The notes under the pieces: model-generated | What the model saw: only the letters and a program-made list of their open reading frames with translations | The model's database searches: none | What the model was told of the DNA's origin: nothing | Position numbers and translations under genes: made by a program | NCBI GenBank assembly: GCA_965248255.1 | Contig: CBDFIW010000002.1 | Location: 992,001-1,056,000, forward strand | From: JAKZVK01 sp965248255 | GTDB lineage: Bacteria > Acidobacteriota > Terriglobia > Bryobacterales > UBA6623 | Direction: 5' to 3' | DNA length: 64,000 bases | In this document: in pieces, positions 34,475-43,229 of the stretch | Layout: every line of letters starts with the position of its first letter | How positions within the stretch are numbered: position 1 is the first letter of the stretch

Positions 34475-35323
34475 TCACGAATCAGTAGTGGCCGCTATCT
34501 CCGCTGGTGGGCCGCCCCACTCCGAAACACACCTCTCTAGCTGATGCAGGATCAGGAGGCCGGGCTGGGTCAAGAAGCCGCTTTTTCTGCGCAGCTCCGC
34601 GACTGTGAACCTCGACGGCTCGACGAACTTCCTCGACCGTTCCGGCATCTCCGTTCTTATGAAGAAGTCCGCCAGGACCGCCGCTACACAGGCGGAGTGA
34701 AATGCGAGATCGTACGGGCGCTTTGCCCGGCGAATGGCGCTGATCACGAGCGCGTTCTCCGTTGTCATCTCGCGCGGTTCCCGAACGAACAGGCGTCGCA
34801 CCATATCTGCGAGGAACACGCTCTGGTGTGTAGCCTCGTGAAGAATGGTCTCAGCATAGTCTGCGGATTCCCACGAGGGGGGCGGGTCGAACCACACAAC
34901 TCCCAGCGAATCACCAAAACTGCCACCGCCCGAGCCCGATTTCTTCGCACACAAGAAACAGGCAATCAGTAGACCAATCGCTTCGACGACACGTTCATCG
35001 TAGCGTCGCAGCAGCTCAAAGGCCGCTCGCGACTTCTTACGGATATCCGCTTGCTCGTCTTCGGCGAAAGCGTTCCCCTCCGCTACCACATTTGTTTTCA
35101 AGAAACGCCGTACGGTGGCAAGATTGACAGGTTGGAAAATATCAAAGTCGAAAAACGGGCCGCTGAGACCCTCGGGAATCGGGAAGAAGCCTTGTTGCAG
35201 CTCATTGAGACCCGCGAAATAACTGGCTCGCAAATCCTTCTGTCGCGCGGAATCAGGCTTTGCGAAATCGACGAACAGACGGGTATTCCCTCGGACCTCG
35301 TCAGGATCAAGTAGGCCCAACAT
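34475..35323 (-). CDS. Putative HExxH-type peptide beta-hydroxylase-like protein (mod_HExxH family)
   Basis: A 282-residue protein without signal peptide. Its only strong motif is ETILHEATHQSVFLADM, an HExxH at residues 162-166 with a conserved-looking spacing to ISAIRRAKRPYDLAFHSACVAAVLADFF, where His209 could be a third metal ligand. This arrangement (HExxH, about 30 residues, RP, His, then a hydrophobic helix) resembles the HEXXH-motif domain family (TIGR04267), members of which are now described as iron/2-oxoglutarate-dependent peptide beta-hydroxylases acting on ribosomal peptides. Assignment is by pattern only. A zinc protease is the main alternative. The gene follows, 46 bp on and in the same orientation, a small repetitive protein that could be its substrate. 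Its own ribosome site is weak. Confidence 0.6.
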   Translation of the reverse strand: MLGLLDPDEVRGNTRLFVDFAKPDSARQKDLRASYFAGLNELQQGFFPIPEGLSGPFFDFDIFQPVNLATVRRFLKTNVVAEGNAFAEDEQADIRKKSRAAFELLRRYDERVVEAIGLLIACFLCAKKSGSGGGSFGDSLGVVWFDPPPSWESADYAETILHEATHQSVFLADMVRRLFVREPREMTTENALVISAIRRAKRPYDLAFHSACVAAVLADFFIRTEMPERSRKFVEPSRFTVAELRRKSGFLTQPGLLILHQLERCVSEWGGPPAEIAATTDS

Positions 35324-35369
35324 CCTAGGGTTTGCGAGTCTACTGTTTCTTACCCTGACTTTCGGGGTT

Positions 35370-35639
35370 TCAAGCGGGAGTAACTTCGGTCACGCTCTCT
35401 GTTTGTAGCCTCAGGAATCTATTGATGTTGACGGCGGCCAGCTCGGCCGATAGAGCGGTTGCTTTAGCCGCTTCGACAAGTTCAGCGGGCGTAAGAATAA
35501 TGACCTGAGTTGCAAACTCTCGTTGTAGCTTCAAATACCTTTTGATATTCGCTGCTGCCAACTCGGCTGCGCGTCTGGCTTCATCGGCGGCCTCGTCGAG
35601 CGTGGCAGCGTCCGGCGCACCTTCCTCAGGCTTCCTCAT
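35370..35639 (-). CDS. Small two-repeat protein, candidate precursor/substrate of the adjacent HExxH enzyme
   Basis: An 89-residue protein with an excellent ribosome site (AAAAGGAG six bases before ATG). It consists of two 40-residue repeats: residues ~24-46 contain AELAAANIKRYLKLQ and residues ~64-86 contain AELAAVNINRFLRLQ, each followed by a Thr/Val/Glu-rich tail (REFATQV, TESVTEV). A short acidic N-terminus (KPEEGAPDAATLDEAADEA) precedes them. There is no signal peptide, membrane segment or cysteine. It matches nothing I recognise. Its size, repeats with conserved Asn-Ile, and position just before a putative peptide-modifying enzyme fit a RiPP-type precursor; a helical structural protein is an alternative. 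Confidence 0.65.
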   Translation of the reverse strand: MRKPEEGAPDAATLDEAADEARRAAELAAANIKRYLKLQREFATQVIILTPAELVEAAKATALSAELAAVNINRFLRLQTESVTEVTPA

Positions 35640-35786
35640 TGCATTCTCCTTTTACGAGCCATGGGAGATTATGCCACAGATTTGCGAGGGATTGTCAAGT
35701 TGACGTTGAGCGGACAGGCGCCGGTGCGGTCGGGGAGATTGGGCGGTTGTGGCTGATCGGTCTGCGGCGCAAGATCGTTGAATCGC

Positions 35787-35935
35787 CCTTGCAGGGCTCG
35801 ACAGATGTTTGTGGGATTGGTGTCCCTGGGCTCACGCCCAGGGCTGTTACTTGGATCACCCCTTCGGGGTTCGCCTTGGCCGGTGGGGCGCCGGCGCGGA
35901 CTTCCCGCGTCACCACAAACCTATGCTTTTCCGCG
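35787..35935. repeat. Diverged bipartite hairpin element before the second kinase gene
   Basis: Within a 347-bp gap between divergent genes lie a hairpin-1-like unit (GCCCTTGCAGGGC, 35787-35800), then CCCTGGGC/GCCCAGGG with loop tcac (about 35824-35843), then CCCCTTCGGGG. The second hairpin has the position and tail of the family seen at 22.8 and 24.9 kb, but with another, fully paired stem. Promoters for the divergent genes must lie here too; none is clear. Confidence 0.6.
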
Positions 35936-36844
35936 ACCTAGGAAGAGTGGTTGCGCGGTACAATTCCCCTAGGTATAAGGCGGGCCATGATCGGGCAGGC
36001 CATCTCGCACTACCACATCACCGAGAAGCTCGGTGAAGGCGGGATGGGTGTCGTCTACAAGGCCGAGGACACCAGCCTCAAACGTCCGGTCGCCCTGAAG
36101 TTCCTTGCGGCCCACTTGCTCGGGGACGAAGAGGTCAAAGCCCGCTTCCGGCGCGAAGCCGAGGCGGCTGCCGCGCTGAATCACCCGAATATCTGCACCG
36201 TCCATGAAATCGCCGAAGCCAACGGCAAGACCTTCATTGCCATGGCCCTCCTCGAAGGGGAGCCGCTGGAGAAGAAGATTGAAGCCGGGCCGCTGAAGTT
36301 GAAGGATGCCCTCGAAACGGCTATCCAAACCGCGAAGGGCTTGCAGGCCGCGCACGCAAAACGGATCGTCCACCGAGACATCAAGCCCGCCAACCTGATG
36401 ATCGGTGAGGACGGCCACGTCACGATCATGGACTTCGGCCTAGCCTTGCTGACTGACCGCTCCAAGCTCACCCGAATGGACGAGACGATGGGCACGGTGA
36501 CGTATCATGTCGCCGGAGCAGACCTATGGGATGGATCTGGATCACCGCACTGATGTCTGGTCGCTGGGTGTCGTGCTGTACGAACTGGTGACCGGCCAGC
36601 GGCCTTTCAAAGGCCACTACGACAAAGCGGTGATGTATTCCATCACGAACGAAGAGCCGGAGCCGATGACGGCGTTGCGCACCGGCGTGCCGATGGAACT
36701 GGAATGGCTTGTGAACAAGTGCCTCGCCAAGGACATCGACAACCGCTATCAGAACTCGAGTGAGATCGTTGTCGATCTACGAAACCTGCAAGGCAAGCTC
36801 AAGTCAGGGAAGTCCACCATCTTGCGGGCGCAAGCCGTGGGCGA

Positions 36845-36874
36845 TGTGGGGGCGCCGCATGCTGTGCCCCTACA
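36845..36874. repeat. Hairpin repeat inside the kinase coding sequence
   Basis: TGTGGGGGC and GCCCCTACA form an imperfect inverted repeat of 9 bases per arm around a 12-base loop. It lies in the linker just before the degenerate N-lobe and encodes DVGAPHAVPLH, absent from the paralogous kinase. The arm GCCCCTACA recurs at the end of intergenic repeats at 1470, 43193, 53282 and 59510. Confidence 0.5.
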
Positions 36875-37123
36875 TTCCGCCGGTCCGCTGGCGCGCTATC
36901 GGGTGATCGAGGGCATCGAAGAATCGGATGACTCGATCAAGTACGTCGCGGAAGACACCGAGTTGCATCGGTCGGTCGCCATCCGGGTATTGCCGCAGTC
37001 ATCAGAGCAGCAGATCGAGCGCCGGCAGCGTCTGCAGCGGCGAGCCGTCGTGGGCATGGAGGCCCTGCTGGCCGCCTCCTTGGCCCGATGGGCTCTACTG
37101 TGGTTCCGCGGCCCATCGTCGGA

Positions 37124-37159
<36 letters not shown>

Positions 37160-38833
37160 CAGACGGTGCGGTTTTCCTTGACGCCTGAGACGCTGGGGAC
37201 CACCCCCGAAGCCCGCGCCGTCATTTCGCCCGACGGCAAACGTATCGCCTTCCTCACCGAGCAAGATGGTCAACGAACGCTCTGGGTGAGGGGCCTGGTC
37301 CGCGAGAGGCCGCGCAAACTCGATGGAACGGAGGGGGCTGAAGATCCCTTCTGGTCGCCCGATAGCCAGTGGGTCAGCTTCGGAGCGGGCACAGAGCTAA
37401 AACGCATTGCTTTCAGTGGGGGTGAGCCGGTGACGCTGTGTGAGCTACCCCAAGCGGTCGGCGTATTCTCGTTGGTCGGAGGGTCGTGGAGTCCAGACGG
37501 CGGTCGCATTGTCTTCTCTTCGGGACTTCAACTCTATGAGATCGCGTCTCGGGGCGGCACGCCTAAGCTTCTCTTAGAGCCGGATGAGGGCGAACGATTC
37601 GTGGTTAGCCCACACTTCTTGCCTGAGGTGGATGGCCCCCCGGCGTTGGTGTACGCATCCGGCACCGCCGGCGACTCCCGGTTAGGAGTCCTGGATCTGA
37701 GTACCGGGCAGCGCCGGGAACTGGTTCCCGGGTCCAGACCCATCTACTCAGCCTCGGGGCACCTTGTGTACCGGGAGAGCTTCGTAGGGGACGCCGGCCT
37801 GCGAGCCTTACCGTTCTCGTTGGAGACGTTAGCCACGACCGGAGAAGCCTTTCCGGTCACCGAATCCGGGGGTGTTCCCAGTGTTTCCCGTGACGGCACG
37901 CTGGTGTATCCCGACGCCTGGTCGGGCGGCTCTCGCCGGATCGCGGTGCGAGATCGTTCCGGAAAAATCCTGCGGACCGTGGGCGGTCCGATCGATTCCG
38001 CTAGGACGCCCGCCGTGTCGCCAAACAGCCGGTTCGTGGCGGTCAGTGTAGAAGGCGACATCTGGATTTACGATCTCGAGAGAGATATTGAAACACGATT
38101 GACCTCTGCCGAGGGTGACGAGAGGACGCCGGTGTGGCTCTCCTCCGGCCGCGAACTGTCTTACCGATCGAGGGGCTCGGGCCTTCCCAGGTTGATGACC
38201 CAAATAGCCGACGGCAGCGCGGAAGCGAAAGTCCTATGGGAGCCGCAGCGAAGCCGAGCCCTTGGCACCTTCAATTGGTCTTCGGATGAACGGTATCTGG
38301 CCTATAACGTGGGAGCCGGCTCTGGAGACGAAGAAGGCGGCATCTGGTATCACGAGGTCGGCCCGGACGGCTCTCTGTCGGAGGCCAAAGAGTTTCTTCT
38401 CACCCCCGTGGGTGAGGGAAACGCTACGTTTTCACCCAATGGGCGCTTCCTAGCTTATGCTTCCAATGAATCGGGACGCTTTGAAGTCTACGTGCGGCCG
38501 TTTCCGCCCGGTCCCGGGAAGTCGCAGGTCTCAACCGATGGCGGCGCCCATCCGATCTGGTCGGCTGACGGTAAGGAGATTTTCTACGTCGAGGACTCGA
38601 CGCTCATGGCCGTTCCTGTCTCGGCGGAGGGGAATTTCACACCCGGGCCGCCTCAACGACTCTTCGAATCGGATCTCTTCAGAGCGGGCCGGCAGCAGAG
38701 ACCGTACTACGTTTTCCCCGACGGCCAACGATTCGTGACGTTTGCGCCACACGAAGACGGGAGCACAGAGTCCGCGAGCATTCGCGTGGTCGAGAACTGG
38801 TACGAAGAGTTCCGCGACCGCGAGCAGGAGTAA

Positions 38834-39150
38834 AGCTCTCGTCAGCAAACTGCAAGGCTCGCATCAAGGTGGCAAAATCTGGCGCCCAGTCGCGTTTACG
38901 CGGCTTGAGGTCGATTAGGCCACCGTTGTACGGCTGGTTTGTCCGATGGCCCCCGACAGCCCGTAGGCCGGTTCATTCAGCGGCCTTACGGCAGCGGGCT
39001 TGAGCCATTTCCCAACGGGCGGCGGCACCTCGATTCGTTCGAGACGGTCGGGCTGGTTCGTGGCTCAAGCCGGTTTGGGTAAGGCCCCTCGAAGGGGCCT
39101 GATGCATTCAGTCGGGGTCGCTCTACCAGGCGTAAAACGCCTGGCCAGTT
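38834..39150. repeat. Hairpin-rich 5' flank of the group II intron
   Basis: A non-coding stretch with several stem-loops: GGCCCCTcgAAGGGGCC at 39083-39099, then CATTCAGTCGGGGT at 39105-39118, then CCAGGCG/CGCCTGG with loop taaaa at 39126-39144. The intron begins 6 bases after the last hairpin. The 14-base CATTCAGTCGGGGT word recurs beyond the intron at 41159-41172. A weaker related unit (GGTTCATTCAGCGG) lies near 38970. Confidence 0.7.
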
Positions 39151-39629
39151 GTGTGCCGGGCATGTCTGACAGCTTGGAGGTGAAAGTCCTCTGCACAGCC
39201 TGATGGAGGTGAAGTGCTAGGGAAGCGCAAGGGCGTCGTCGCGAGGCGGGGTCCAGAGGAAGCGTGGAACAAAACCGCGACCTGACGAACAGAAACCGGA
39301 TAAGAGGCATCTTTGGTCGGACGAGCGGACAACTGATCGCGAAGTCCAGTTCCATCAAGGGCCAAGGCTGTAGATTCGGCAGGTGTGCGGCGAAGGCGGT
39401 CAGACTTACCCCGGGAGGTCTGCGTTCCGTCCCGCTGTTTGGGACTGGGGGGAGCCGCGAGGCGACCTGATCGGGGCGCAGAAGTCAGCAGAGGGCATAG
39501 TAGGCCATGCAGTCGGCAAGGCTAGTAAGGCACTCCACAAGTCGAAAGACGGAGCCAACAGATAGGCCGAACCGAGAACGATGGCCGAAGGCCCGAACGG
39601 AAGAGAGCGGCAAGTAAGACTCGCAACTC

Positions 39630-41015
39630 ATGGACGGCAAGCGGCAGAAAACCCAGCAACGACTGGCCTTCATGGACGAGCCAAAGGGTGAAGCCCCGAG
39701 GCGCGCTCGGCAAGGGACCGAACCGTCCGCGGTGAAGCGGGAATCTGAAAGCCCGGCGCGAGAAGAACGACTGATGGAGGAGGTGTGCGAGCGAAGCAAT
39801 CCCGTAAAGGCTTGGAAACAAGTTCGGGGTAACAAAGGGAGTCCGGGTGTTGATGGCAAGACCATCGACGAAACGCTGGACGACCTTCGCAAGCACTGGC
39901 CAGCCATCCGGGAACAGTTGCTTCAAGGAACGTACAAACCGCAACCGGTGCGCAGGGTGGAAATCCCGAAGCCCGGCGGCGGGGTCAGGAAGTTGGGCAT
40001 CCCTACGGTGCTCGACCGACTGATCCAGCAAGCGGTCTTGCAGGTTCTGCAGAAGCGCTGGGACCCGACGTTTTCCAACAACAGCTATGGCTTCCGACCG
40101 GGACGTTCGGCGCATCAGGCGGTGACTCAGGCGCAAGCCTACGTCGCCGCAGGCTATCAGTGGGTCGTAGACATCGATCTGGAGAAGTTCTTCGATCGAG
40201 TCAACCATGACCTGCTGATGGCTCGTGTCGCCAAACGTGTCCCCGACAAGCGATTGCTGAAACTCATCCGGGCGTTTCTAACCGTCGGGGTGATGGACGA
40301 CGGGCTGGTGAGTCCTGCCGACGAAGGCACGCCACAAGGCGGACCGTTGTCGCCGTTGTTGTCGAACCTCGTGCTCGGCGATTTGGATCGCGAGTTGGAA
40401 CGGCGCGGCCATCGCTTCTGCCGCTACGCCGGCGACTGTAACATCTACGTTCGCAGTCGCAGGGCGGGGGAACGGGTGATGGCCGGCGTCTGTAAGTTCC
40501 TTACAAAGAAACTCCGACTCAAGGTCAACAAATCGAAGAGTGCGGTGGCTCGACCCAACGATCGGAAGTTCTTAGGCTTTCGCTTGACGACCGGAGCGGA
40601 GCCTCAGCGATTGATATCGCCCGAGGCGTTGCAAAGGTTCCAAGCGCGAGTGCGAGAGCTGACGAGCAGGACGCGCGGGATCAGCATTGAGCGGATGATC
40701 GGCTCATTGAGGCCGTATCTGCTCGGCTGGCGGAGCTACTTTGGCTTCAGCCAAGACCCGCTGGTGTTTCGCAACCTGGATGCGCGGATCCGCCGGAGAC
40801 TCCGCATGATGACCTGGCGGCAGTGGGGGAATGGGCCGACCCGATTCGCCAACCTACGGCGATTGGGCGTGCCGCATTATCGTGCGGCCATTGCCGCCGG
40901 TTCCGCCACTGGTTTGTGGGCCATGTCGCGGCACGCGGCTGTCCAGCAAGCGCTGCCCAATGTCTATTTCGATTCGCTCGGCCTTCCCAGATTGTCGGCA
41001 TCTTCGAACGCTTAA
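39630..41015 (+). CDS. ltrA: Group II intron reverse transcriptase/maturase with altered active site (YAGD)
   Basis: A 461-residue LtrA-type protein encoded in the intron. Reverse-transcriptase blocks are clear: NKGSPGVDGKTIDETL, IPKPGGGVRKLGIPTVLDRLIQQA, NNSYGFRPGRSAHQAV, WVVDIDLEKFFDRVNHD, GTPQGGPLSPLLSN. Block 5 reads RYAGDCNIYV: the normally invariant YADD has Gly for the first Asp (GGC for GAC at about 40429-40431), which would remove a metal ligand and should abolish polymerase activity. The maturase X domain (LRPYLLGWRSYFGFSQ) follows; no HNH endonuclease domain is seen. Splicing help could survive without reverse transcription. Confidence 0.92.
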   Translation: MDGKRQKTQQRLAFMDEPKGEAPRRARQGTEPSAVKRESESPAREERLMEEVCERSNPVKAWKQVRGNKGSPGVDGKTIDETLDDLRKHWPAIREQLLQGTYKPQPVRRVEIPKPGGGVRKLGIPTVLDRLIQQAVLQVLQKRWDPTFSNNSYGFRPGRSAHQAVTQAQAYVAAGYQWVVDIDLEKFFDRVNHDLLMARVAKRVPDKRLLKLIRAFLTVGVMDDGLVSPADEGTPQGGPLSPLLSNLVLGDLDRELERRGHRFCRYAGDCNIYVRSRRAGERVMAGVCKFLTKKLRLKVNKSKSAVARPNDRKFLGFRLTTGAEPQRLISPEALQRFQARVRELTSRTRGISIERMIGSLRPYLLGWRSYFGFSQDPLVFRNLDARIRRRLRMMTWRQWGNGPTRFANLRRLGVPHYRAAIAAGSATGLWAMSRHAAVQQALPNVYFDSLGLPRLSASSNA

Positions 41016-41023
41016 CTCCTCCG

Positions 41024-41058
41024 AACCGCCGTGGTACGGGACCCGTATGCCCGGTGGT
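41024..41058 (+). ncRNA. Group II intron domain V
   Basis: A 34-base stem-loop near the intron 3' end: outer pairing CCGCC with GGTGG, inner pairing TACGG with CCGTA closing a short loop, and a CGC catalytic triad in the outer stem. This is the ribozyme core; its intact look suggests that the RNA could still fold. Confidence 0.75.
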
Positions 41059-41090
41059 GTGACAGGGAAAGCTTGCGAGGGCCTACCTAT

Positions 41091-41545
41091 GTCGATCAAA
41101 CCCAAGGCCCGCAAGCGGGCCTGTGGGCGTTTGGAGGGTTCAGCCAAGGGGCTTGATTCATTCAGTCGGGGTGATCCACCGCACGTAGAGCGCCTGGTCT
41201 TGGAGTTTGGACATTTGCCAGACGAAAACTATGCCAATGAAGGGGCCTGGATCGGTGCTCGTGATGTCCCTGGAGGGAGCAGAGACCATAGCCCCTTGTT
41301 CACTCTGTTGCGGTGGGGACGGGTCGAGGACACCGCGACAGCAGCGTTAGCGCCCGTGAATCGGGTGTCACAATCATGCCCATGGATTCATCCATGGGGT
41401 CGGTCACAGGGCCGCCACAGGCCCGTTGCTGTTGCTCCTTGCAGGCGGTCGTCCGACGGCCCGCAAGGAGCAATGGCAACGGGAGGAACGAGTCAGGGGT
41501 AGGCTTTTTCGAGACCCACGGATGAATCCGTGGGCTATGATTGGG
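41091..41545. repeat. Array of perfect hairpins between group II intron and IS481
   Basis: No gene is supported in these 455 bases. Stem-loops in order: GGCCCGCaaGCGGGCC (41106-41121); the shared word CATTCAGTCGGGGT (41159-41172) followed by a degenerate CCAG-type hairpin (41177-41196); CCCATGGAT/ATCCATGGG (41379-41398); TTGCTCCTTGC/GCAAGGAGCAA (41432-41473), extendable to about 18 pairs with two mismatches; and CCCACGGAT/ATCCGTGGG (41515-41534), the last like hairpin 2 of the bipartite family. IS481 starts 11 bp after it. Confidence 0.75.
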
Positions 41546-42926
41546 TCCTTACCGAGCACATGGTGGGCAGTTCATGCCGGGCACATGGTGGACACCGGCC
41601 CAGGCGAAAACATCAACAAGCGAAGATGTTTTTATGCCCTGGGAGGAAAACAACACCATGGACCAACGCATGAAGTTCCTCGTCGAATGGCAGCACGGCC
41701 TCGAAGCCAAGGCCGAACTCTGCCGCCGCTACGGTATCGCCCGCTCTGTGGGCTACAAGTGGGCCCAGCGCTATCAACGCCAAGGACCCGCCGGACTCCA
41801 AGATCGTTCGCGGGCGCCCCACCATCACCCCAACCAGACTCCCCTCGACGTGGTCACTCGCATCCTCGAGCTGCGCTACGCCCATCGCTTGTGGGGCGCG
41901 CCGAAGATTCGAGCGCTGCTGTTGCGCCAGCATCCCGACCAACCCTGTCCCTCGCAGAGCACCATCGGCGAGATCCTGCGCAGCGCCGGGTTGACGCGCC
42001 CGCGCGCGAGGCGTCGGCGCACGCCGCCCCATACCCAGCCGCTCGCTCATGCGGCCGCTCCCCACGACGTGGTGTCGATCGACTTCAAGGGCTGGTTTCG
42101 TTGTGGCGACGGCAGCCGCGTCGACCCGCTGACCGTCGTCGACAATGCCAGCCGCTACGTGCTGTGCTGCCAGGCGGTCGACGGCTGTGACTACCCGCAC
42201 GTGCGCGCGGTGATGGAGACGGTGTTCCGCGAGCACGGCTTGCCGCGAGCGATTGGCAGCGATAACGGGCCGCCGTTTGCGACGCGGGCGCTGGGAGGGC
42301 TGAGTCGGCTGAGCCTGTGGTGGACCAAGCTGGGCATCCAGGTCGAACGCATTCGGCCGGCGCGCCCGAGCGAGAACGGTCGCCAAGAGCGTTTCCACCT
42401 GACGCTGAAGCAACACACGGCGAATCCGCCGGCTCGGAACCGGCGGGCGCAACAGCGGCGATTCCGGAGTTTTTGCCGCGAGTACAACGAACAGCGACCG
42501 CACCAAGCGCTACAGCAAGACCCGCCGGCGAGTGTGTACCAGCGATCGCCGCGGCCCTATCCGCAGCGCCTGCCGGAGATCGAGTATGAGCAAGCCTGGG
42601 TGGAGAGGAAGGTGCAACGCAGCGGCTACGTGTACTGGCGAGGCCAGGAGGTGTTCGTCAGTGAGGTGTTGTGGGGCGGCGAGTTGGCTTCGAGGCAGTG
42701 GAGGACGGCGTCTATCAGGTGTGGTTCGGCACGCTGGCGCTGGGCCGGTTCGACGAGCGGCGCGGCCGCATCGAGCCGATTCCCCGCCGGCGAGGGAATG
42801 GAACGGACCTACGGGACCTCGCCGTGACCGTGTGAGGACAGACGAAGCTTGATATCTTCTACCCAAGGAGAGGAAAAGTGTCCACCATGTGCCCGGCATA
42901 AACTGTCCACCATGTGCCGGTAAGGA
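41546..42926 (+). mobile_element. IS481-family insertion sequence
   Basis: An element of about 1.38 kb bounded by nearly perfect inverted repeats of ~50 bp: left 41546-41595, right 42878-42926, differing by one indel and two substitutions. Each end contains a direct sub-repeat, GCACATGGTGGACA (with one change in the left outer copy), probably transposase binding sites. One gene inside encodes an IS481 transposase, frameshifted near its end. Direct target repeats were not recognised. Confidence 0.85.
41634..42835 (+). pseudogene. IS481 transposase, one-base deletion near the 3' end
   Basis: About 400 residues. The start MPWEENNTMDQRMKF is the usual IS481 N-terminus. A helix-turn-helix domain (AELCRRYGIARSVGYKWAQRY) is followed by a DDE integrase core: VVSIDFKGWF, IGSDNGPPF and SENGRQERFH. 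From about 42685 the frame reads SRQWRTASI and so on; in the -1 frame it reads EAVEDGVYQVWFGTLALG, the expected C-terminal barrel, up to TGA 42833-42835. One base has been lost between 42681 and 42692. The catalytic core is intact, but the altered C-terminus may inactivate it. The unrepaired frame ends at 42827. Confidence 0.85.
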
Positions 42927-43229
42927 CAATTGTTCGACCCTGAGGGCCGTTTGCCGAGAAGGCGATGACCGAACACGAGGAGCCCTGGAAGGACGATACA
43001 AACCTACACTCACTGCTCGACGCAGCAGGTCATACCGCCGTCGCTTGAGTCATGTCGAAACTCCCGCACCAGGGGTAGAACGCCTGGCCTAATCGAAATA
43101 GGGCCCCTGAATTGAACGGGCCTGTTTGCGTCCAGAACGTTGGGCAGATGGGTGGGTAAACGAGCAGCCGGGCGGGCACAGGGGCCCGCCCCTACACCGG
43201 GTATTGACCGGGGACATGGGTAACACCTA
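42927..43229. other. Gene-free stretch between two insertion sequences
   Basis: About 300 bases with repeats only. A CCAG-type hairpin (CCAGGGG...CGCCTGG, loop taga) lies at 43069-43087, followed by GCCTAAT. The repeat GGGCGGGC/GCCCGCCC with tail CTACA, sister to 1448-1473, lies at 43170-43196. The words GGGGACATGGGTAACAC just before the IS630 end resemble an end of another IS, so an older element may have been hit here. Confidence 0.5.

Larger units (their letters stand above)
39151..41090 (+). mobile_element. Group II intron with maturase ORF
   Basis: A retroelement RNA of about 1.94 kb. The 5' end GTGTGCCGGG (39151) fits the GUGYG consensus. A structured RNA follows up to the maturase ORF (39630-41015). 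Domain V is recognisable at about 41024-41058 (CCGCC...GGTGGTG stem with TACGG...CCGTA inner stem and a CGC triad). A domain VI-like segment ends near CTACCTAT, so the 3' boundary is put at 41090, by pattern only. It is inserted directly after a hairpin in a hairpin-rich, non-coding locus, a target preference known for some bacterial group II introns. Confidence 0.85.
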
